Source of the DNA: an uncultured Oscillibacter sp.
GTDB lineage: Bacteria > Bacillota > Clostridia > Oscillospirales > Oscillospiraceae
Assembly (NCBI GenBank): GCA_946183175.1
Contig: CAMHBH010000029.1
Span: 1 to 18,074, forward strand
Length of the DNA: 18,074 bases
Direction of reading: 5' to 3'
Position numbers and translations under genes: made by a program. Below the pieces are notes generated by a model. It was not told where the DNA came from. It saw only the letters and a program-made list of their open reading frames with translations, and did no database searches. Positions 13,013-18,074 of the stretch are shown in pieces (within the stretch, counting starts at the first letter, position 1; each line of letters starts with the position of its first letter).

Positions 13013-16000
13013 TCAAAGCTCGTTGTCAAGGCAGAACATCCGGAAACGCTGGAAGAAGTCTTTTAAGAACGCCTGAATTTCCGTGCCGTTCTCCCAGTTC
13101 GACGCAAGCTCCATGAGAATCGACTGCCGATTCTGCGGAAAAACTTCTTTTAACGCCGTCCCGGCGGCGCGGAGTTCGGGCGTATTCTCGCGGTAGCGCT
13201 TCTGGTACTCCCGCCGAATGCGTCCCTGCGCTTCCGTACTCAGTTTGCGGTAGTTCAAGAACGCCTGATAGGGCGGAATCCGCGCGTAGGGGTACTCCCC
13301 GCTGAAATCGCACAGCGTCACGGGCATTCCGTCGTTGTCGTACACGATGGAGCGCCCGTTCATCGTCAAAACGCCCGTGAACAGCGCCTCGCAATAGTCG
13401 TTCATAATGCGCTTGCGGGCCTCGGCCTCCTGCGCCTGCCGTTCGTTCAGACGCTTCATTTCGGAGTCCTTCTCGTCGGTGGCGACGAGTACCGCTTCCG
13501 CCTGTTCGAGGGCGTCGAGCGCCCCGGCGATTCCGGCGTGATAGGCCGGGGACGACACGAAATGGTCTTCCTGTACGCGCAAAATGATTTCTTCCTCACT
13601 GCGGTCGCCGTCCTGCGGGAGGCCGTCGCCCGTCGCGTACAGCGGACGCCGTAGACGCTCCCGTACGGCCTCCGCCGCGCTGTACAACGCCGGCATGGCG
13701 TCGGGGCTGTGCGTCTGGTCGACGAGCGTCCGGCACGCCTCCGCCGCCTCGCGTAAGCCGTCCACGTCCGGCACGGCGTAGAAATTGCTGTCGTTGTCCA
13801 GCAGATTCCGGGCGCGGGTACGCTTCCAAAGCGCGCGCGCGGAGAGAATCGGCTTTTGCAGGTCGGGGGGCAAGTCCGAACAGCTTTCGGAGAGTACGCT
13901 TTGCGGCATAATCGACGGCAGATTCCGCCAGTCGTTGAAGCGCATGCCGGGCACGGGCTTTCCCTCGTAGGAGTGCCGCCCCACGGAGCGCGACGAGTAG
14001 AACATCTGCTCGTAGTTCTGACAGTTGTTGTAGGCGCTCAGCGGAAGCCCGCAAGCGCTCGACATCACGAATATGCGGTCGGTCAGGGCGCTGGTCTTCA
14101 GGCCCCACAGCGAATCCTCGGCGTTACGCCGCCGCGCCGCCGCCGCTATCGGGGCCGATTCCGCCGGGTACGACAGGAACGCTAATTTAGACGTGCCGCT
14201 CTCCTGCCAAATCGAATTGTTGAAGTAGAACAGCGGGCGGGCCTTTTCCGTCAAGGGGCGAATCCAGTCGTTGTAGATACAGTGCGCGAGCGCGTCGTCG
14301 TCCATGCGGGAGCCCTCCTGCGCCTCGTACTTGTCGCGGAGGAAATTCGTAATCGTGCGGTTGGCGAAGTTCTCGAAGGCCGTGTTCAGGAAAAAGTCGG
14401 TGACAAGGCGCGTAATGCGCCCCTCGTCCTCCTGCAGCCACTCCTCGGAGTGCTGTAACATCAGCGTCATGAACGAGTTGAACATATTCCCGGCGTCCAG
14501 ACGCCTGATTTCGGCGTCCAGCGCGGGGCGGAGTTCCGATACGCTCATCATCGGCGTCGCGAAGCCCTCCAAATTCTGGTGTATGGCGTGGGAGGCTAAA
14601 GCCTGGCGGTTGTCCTCGAAGGTGTCGGTCAGGTTCTGCGTGACGCGGCTTAAACGAATGTAGTAGTTGCTCGACGCGTCCATGACCTGCTCGCGGAAGT
14701 CGTGCAGGATACGCTTCATGTGCTGACAGGTGACGAGTTCTAATTCGTGCTGTTCGTGGGCGCTTAAATAGTATTCGTAGGCCTCGAAGCGCGCCTTGTT
14801 CCCGAACAGACCCCGCGAACGGGCCTCGAAATTCAGGCGGGCGTTGTCGTAGTCCTGCTGGCGCTCCGCCGTGCGCTGTGACGCCGTTTCATAGCGTTCG
14901 TCGTTGCGCCGAATCCAGTCGTCAATGAGCGTGATTAGATTGTGCTTCTCCGCCGTCGACACGATTCCGTAGGCGTACAGCGGCCCCCGCGACACGTCGC
15001 GTATGACCGGCTCCAGCGCGTTCCGGATACGCTGTATCAGCGAATCCGGGTGGGCGTCGTCCGACATCCGTTTCGCGTTGGCCTGTAGACGCGCCTTTTT
15101 CGCGGCGGTCTGCTTGGCGTAGTGGTCGACCAAATCCTTGTTGCCGTAGTCGCGGACAAACTTCCAGTCGTCCGTATAGGGCAGGTATTCCTCCGGCGCG
15201 GCGTCCTTCTGTACCTCCCGGAACAACGCGTTGTAGACTTCCTCGGCGGTCTCGGCACCCGGGGCCAGTGCGCGGAATGACAATTCCTCGACTTCCGCCT
15301 GTTCGGGGCGGTTGCGGCGTATCCCCGCGAAGCTGTGGAACAGTTCGGAGGCCAGGTACGTGTTAATCTCCCGTAGCGGCACGCTCGCGCACGCCGCCCC
15401 AATGATACAGTAATCCATACAGGCCCCGGTCAGCTTCTTTTGGTTGGCCTCGCCTATCATCGACTGAAAGTTTGACAAGTGCTGTTGCAAGTCGAAAGTC
15501 GCGTTGGAATCCGTCAGGAAGTCCATGAGGTATTCCGCCGTGACGTTCATGGCGTAGTCGTAGGCCTGCGCGATGGAGTTGTTGTCCTGGTCGGTGGCGC
15601 AAATCAAATGGCACATGTCCACGGGCGCGGCAGTCCACGGCACGGGCGGGCGGTTCGCCTGGTACATCTGCGAGAACCCGCCGCCGTTGAATTGGAGGTT
15701 CATACAGTAGTCGAGTTCCTGCATGGAGGCGTAGCCGTTCTTGCAAATGTAGTCCCGGACGCTGGAATTGGCGCGGGGCACCGGCCACAAGTTGACATCC
15801 GGGAGGAAGAAGTAGCCGAAAATCGTCACGGCCCCGAGGCGGTCGGCGATAGACCGGATTAAGTAGCACACGTCCAGAAAGCACCCGGAACCCGTGCCGC
15901 CGCTCAGTCCCGAAAATACGTGGATATTCACGCGCGGGTTGTTCAGGCCGATTTTGGCCTTCTCTATCTCCTGTTCGAGTTTGCCGATAAAGTTCCCGGC

Positions 16001-16498
16001 CCTGTCCATGAACATGAACCGCCCGACTTGCCGGATACCTCCCGCGCCCGCGTCGGTCAAGTCCGGGAGGCGGATGGTCTCGTATTCCAGCCACGAGAGT
16101 TCTTTCCGGTGGTGCAGGGCCTGCTTATTCTGAAAGGCGCGCTGTAACTGGTTGTTGGCGATGGAGAAAAATTCGCTGTCGGAGAGGGGCATAATCTGGT
16201 CGGCGGCGGCGCTGTTGTCGGGGCGCTTGTTGGGGTCCTGACGCAACGCGCCGCGGCGGCTTGCCTCCGCGCTGTCGACGCCCAGAAAACGGATATGGGA
16301 GTAAGTCGGCACGGCGGCCCCGGGGATATCGGGTTTGAGGCGGTCGTAGACCTGCGTTTTGATGGTTCGGATACAGTGTACGCCCGTACCGCCCAGCCCG
16401 ATGAGAATGCTGGCGGTATTGCGCGCTTGGTCGGCCTGCTGTCCGGCGGAGATGATGCCGCCTCCCGTGCTCAACAGCAGTCTGGCGTAACTTGACAT
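13013..16498 (-). CDS. tubulin/FtsZ-superfamily protein (Tubulin_2-like), 1161 aa
   Basis: The start is ATG 16498 with AAGGAGG 5 nt upstream; the frame continues 81 codons further but into non-coding and upstream-gene sequence. The N-terminal ~330 residues form a tubulin-type GTP-binding domain: ILIGLGGTGVHCI (31-43) is the T1 glycine loop, FLGVDSAE (71-78) the second strand, GAGGIRQVGR (151-160) a T3-like loop, and HVFSGLSGGTGSGCF (193-207) contains the tubulin/FtsZ signature GGTGSG. Several strands follow, including VTIFGYFFLPDV. Residues ~330-1161 are mainly helical with likely coiled coils (around 550-700 and 1000-1060) and are not like FtsZ. Members of this family are often 1000 aa or more and uncharacterised. 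I did not find a clear NxDxxD T7 loop, so polymer-stimulated hydrolysis is uncertain. It is followed by five tightly linked genes and is the hallmark of the cluster. Confidence 0.88.
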   Translation of the reverse strand: MSSYARLLLSTGGGIISAGQQADQARNTASILIGLGGTGVHCIRTIKTQVYDRLKPDIPGAAVPTYSHIRFLGVDSAEASRRGALRQDPNKRPDNSAAADQIMPLSDSEFFSIANNQLQRAFQNKQALHHRKELSWLEYETIRLPDLTDAGAGGIRQVGRFMFMDRAGNFIGKLEQEIEKAKIGLNNPRVNIHVFSGLSGGTGSGCFLDVCYLIRSIADRLGAVTIFGYFFLPDVNLWPVPRANSSVRDYICKNGYASMQELDYCMNLQFNGGGFSQMYQANRPPVPWTAAPVDMCHLICATDQDNNSIAQAYDYAMNVTAEYLMDFLTDSNATFDLQQHLSNFQSMIGEANQKKLTGACMDYCIIGAACASVPLREINTYLASELFHSFAGIRRNRPEQAEVEELSFRALAPGAETAEEVYNALFREVQKDAAPEEYLPYTDDWKFVRDYGNKDLVDHYAKQTAAKKARLQANAKRMSDDAHPDSLIQRIRNALEPVIRDVSRGPLYAYGIVSTAEKHNLITLIDDWIRRNDERYETASQRTAERQQDYDNARLNFEARSRGLFGNKARFEAYEYYLSAHEQHELELVTCQHMKRILHDFREQVMDASSNYYIRLSRVTQNLTDTFEDNRQALASHAIHQNLEGFATPMMSVSELRPALDAEIRRLDAGNMFNSFMTLMLQHSEEWLQEDEGRITRLVTDFFLNTAFENFANRTITNFLRDKYEAQEGSRMDDDALAHCIYNDWIRPLTEKARPLFYFNNSIWQESGTSKLAFLSYPAESAPIAAAARRRNAEDSLWGLKTSALTDRIFVMSSACGLPLSAYNNCQNYEQMFYSSRSVGRHSYEGKPVPGMRFNDWRNLPSIMPQSVLSESCSDLPPDLQKPILSARALWKRTRARNLLDNDSNFYAVPDVDGLREAAEACRTLVDQTHSPDAMPALYSAAEAVRERLRRPLYATGDGLPQDGDRSEEEIILRVQEDHFVSSPAYHAGIAGALDALEQAEAVLVATDEKDSEMKRLNERQAQEAEARKRIMNDYCEALFTGVLTMNGRSIVYDNDGMPVTLCDFSGEYPYARIPPYQAFLNYRKLSTEAQGRIRREYQKRYRENTPELRAAGTALKEVFPQNRQSILMELASNWENGTEIQAFLKDFFQRFRMFCLDNEL

Positions 16499-16503
16499 GG
16501 CTT

Positions 16504-16510
16504 CCTCCTT
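16504..16510 (-). promoter_or_regulatory. ribosome binding site deciding the tubulin-like gene start
   Basis: AAGGAGG on the minus strand, 5 nt before ATG 16498. It selects this start over the 243-bp longer in-frame extension, whose translation is basic and unlike the family. Confidence 0.8.
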
Positions 16511-16584
16511 CAAGAGATATATGGGATACTGCCCCTTTCGGCTTCCGTCCTTGCGTAAAACGGCGGGGCGGTTCCATGACAGGG

Positions 16585-16622
16585 AAACCCGTCCGGCGCA
16601 GTCGCGAGGCCCGGACGGGTTT
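16585..16622. other. 12-bp-stem hairpin between the membrane protein and tubulin-like genes
   Basis: Perfect arms AAACCCGTCCGG (16585-16596) and CCGGACGGGTTT (16611-16622) flank a 14-nt loop in the 133-bp gap. The minus-strand transcript reads only TTT after the stem, so termination would be partial at best. It could be a read-through attenuator, an RNA stabiliser or a processing site that sets different levels for the first gene and the rest. I saw no convincing promoter in the remainder of the gap. Confidence 0.7.
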
Positions 16623-16631
16623 AGAGAACTT

Positions 16632-18074
16632 TTACGGCCTCGGCGGTTTTGGGACTTTGCGTTTCGGGGGGCGCGGGGGTTTCGGGGGCCGGGGCGGACG
16701 CGCCGCCCGCGTCGGGGCCTTACTCGTGAACTGTACCACAAGGCGGTTGCCGGGGTGGTCGGGCGTCAGAATGCTGACGGCGCTCCCGCTCCGGACAGTC
16801 ACCTTGCGCGTACCGCCCGCCGGAATGCCCGGTACCGACGCCCGTACAGGCTTATGGAGACGTAACACGACCGCGCCCTTGCCGCCCGGGTAGAACGCGC
16901 AGCGGCCCGGAATCAGGCCGAAGGCGCTTTCGAGGTTGTCGACGCCGAAGCGCGAGAGCGGGAAGCGTCCGCGAATCGGGGACTGGACGAACGTCCGGGG
17001 GGAGACCGCCCCCCCGATTTCGGTACTGATTTCAATCGTGCCGTGATAGGGGGCGTTCAGGCGGGCGAATGTAGCCGCGATAAACAGCGCGGCGAGGACA
17101 AACAGGACAATCAGGAACGGAATGAGCGGGTTCGGGCGCTCCGCGGCGGAGACTTCCACGTACAGTTCGGCACTCTGTCCGGCGGCGTCGGCCACGGAGA
17201 CAATAAAACTGCCTTCCGGAACCGCGTAGTTCTCCGCCGACAGAACCCCGTCGGACAGCGCCGCCGACGCGCCGTCGGGGGCGCGGAGTAGGGTATAGGA
17301 CAGCGTTTCGGGGCTCTCGTCCGTCACGTACTCCCGCAGGTCTACCGACAGCGTGTCGCCGAGGTACAGCTTGATTTTCACGGGGTCTTGCAGGATTTGC
17401 GGGGGCTCGTCGACGGGCGGCGGCGCGGTGAACGTCCGCTCCGTCCAGCCGGACACGAACTGGCACGGCTCAATCGGGAACGAGCGCACATTCTCCGCGT
17501 TTTCGGCGACGGTCAACTCTCCCGGGGCCGACACGCGTACCGCGAAACGATACGTCCCCATGTCCGGCGGCTCGAACTCCGTTACAAAGCCGTTGCCGTC
17601 GGGGGCGGCCTTCATCGTCTCCCGATACGGTTCGGTCGTCGCGGCGGCGTCCGATACGACCAACAATTCCGCCTGAAAGCCCTGGTACTGCTCCGGACTG
17701 TCCGCGACTACGCCGGCGGCCTCCAATGTCGCGCGGATTTCGCACGGGTTCCCCTCCGGTACCGACACATTCACCTGTAAGTCGGCGTTGTAAAGCAGAC
17801 GCAGGCGCACGGTGTCGCCCTGACGCCCCTCTAAACGCAGTGTCCAGTTGCCGGGGCGGTCTACCGGGACATTCAAGAGCGCGTCGCCGTCGCTGAGGAG
17901 TTCGGCGCGGGTCAAAGTCAGCCCGTCCGGCCCCATCAGGCGCACGTCGTCGAGTTCGGCGAACGTCCGGCCTACCAGCATAATCTGCACGGAATCCAGT
18001 CCGAAACCCGGAATCACGAACGGGACTTCCAGCGCGCCGTCGCGGAATACCAGCGGCGTGTCGTCGGGTTGCGG
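16632..18074 (-). CDS. membrane protein with extracytoplasmic beta domains and Pro/basic cytoplasmic tail, 5' truncated by window edge
   Basis: The frame is open to the right edge, so the GTG at 18017 is not taken as the start; 480 residues are visible. Numbering from that GTG: residues 1-200 are beta-rich, with a PGNWTLRLEG segment like those that follow von Willebrand A domains in membrane proteins; ~205-290 look like a cadherin/Ig-like domain (IKLYLGDTLSVDLREYVTD, SFIVSVADAAGQSAELYVEV); a single transmembrane helix spans ~298-318; a predicted cytoplasmic beta domain runs ~325-430; and a tail rich in PPRPPK repeats ends the protein. A vWA or other ligand-binding domain may lie upstream, outside the window; that is inference. 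With the outside domains before and the basic tail after the helix, it is suited to linking an external or envelope signal to the cytosolic tubulin-like and GTPase proteins encoded downstream. Confidence 0.78.
   Translation of the reverse strand, partial: PQPDDTPLVFRDGALEVPFVIPGFGLDSVQIMLVGRTFAELDDVRLMGPDGLTLTRAELLSDGDALLNVPVDRPGNWTLRLEGRQGDTVRLRLLYNADLQVNVSVPEGNPCEIRATLEAAGVVADSPEQYQGFQAELLVVSDAAATTEPYRETMKAAPDGNGFVTEFEPPDMGTYRFAVRVSAPGELTVAENAENVRSFPIEPCQFVSGWTERTFTAPPPVDEPPQILQDPVKIKLYLGDTLSVDLREYVTDESPETLSYTLLRAPDGASAALSDGVLSAENYAVPEGSFIVSVADAAGQSAELYVEVSAAERPNPLIPFLIVLFVLAALFIAATFARLNAPYHGTIEISTEIGGAVSPRTFVQSPIRGRFPLSRFGVDNLESAFGLIPGRCAFYPGGKGAVVLRLHKPVRASVPGIPAGGTRKVTVRSGSAVSILTPDHPGNRLVVQFTSKAPTRAARPPRPPKPPRPPKRKVPKPPRP

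Noticed and set aside
16499..16741. 81-codon N-terminal extension of the tubulin-like frame
   Set aside because: It overlaps the end of the upstream gene and the hairpin gap, is Arg/Pro-rich and unlike the family, and the ATG at 16498 has a strong ribosome site.
1..18074. Frequent GTAC-containing tetranucleotides in a GC-rich background
   Set aside because: They seemed common by eye in both housekeeping genes and the cluster, so probably codon context; I did not count them and cannot claim enrichment.
4437..18074. Horizontal transfer or mobile island for the large cluster
   Set aside because: No integrase, transposase, tRNA or flanking attachment-like repeats, and composition looks the same as in the housekeeping part.

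Overview
The window looks like chromosome from a GC-rich member of the Clostridia, perhaps Oscillospirales-like. This rests on a SpmA/SpmB spore-maturation pair, an AbrB-type regulator with a C-terminal CxxC...CxxC extension, a DegV fatty-acid-binding protein, a ComEA-like helix-hairpin-helix protein and a protein with clostridial-style S-layer homology (SLH) repeats. I saw no tRNA, rRNA, CRISPR array, insertion sequence or integrase. Base composition looks even to the eye, apart from an AT-rich island between abrB and spmA.

Left part (1-4240), housekeeping: the 3' end of a comEA-like gene; degV with a near-consensus sigma-A promoter and an intrinsic terminator; abrB on the minus strand; the divergent spmA-spmB pair joined by an ATGA overlap; and a minus-strand gene for an SLH-repeat protein with its own promoter and terminator but no visible signal peptide.

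Right part (4278-18074), one large co-directional minus-strand cluster of about 13.8 kb whose 5' end lies outside the window. In transcription order it encodes: (1) a membrane protein, truncated by the window edge, with beta-rich extracytoplasmic domains, one transmembrane helix, a cytoplasmic domain and a Pro/Lys/Arg tail; (2) a 1161-aa tubulin/FtsZ-superfamily protein (Tubulin_2-like) with both GTP-binding glycine loops and a long helical C-terminal half; (3) a 645-aa orphan whose N-terminus resembles a degenerate tubulin-type Rossmann unit; (4) a 226-aa Cys-containing orphan; (5) a 609-aa TRAFAC-type GTPase framed by zinc-binding CxxC pairs, resembling the families called DO-GTPase; (6) a 1007-aa GTPase-associated protein 1 (GAP1)-like protein with a 33-bp/11-aa tandem repeat linker; (7) a secreted candidate cysteine hydrolase; (8) a 51-aa protein found by reading the sequence. 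Genes 2 to 7 are separated by at most about 20 bp or overlap by 4 bp, each with a good Shine-Dalgarno site, so they are almost certainly co-transcribed. A 12-bp-stem hairpin lies between genes 1 and 2.

The cluster is the candidate for a little-described system. It combines a membrane receptor or anchor, a GTP-dependent tubulin-like polymer candidate, a second GTPase with its associated protein, and an exported hydrolase. Domain families of this type have been discussed in bacterial conflict and signalling contexts. The role here, whether a membrane-tethered GTP-controlled assembly, defence or envelope sensing, is inference.
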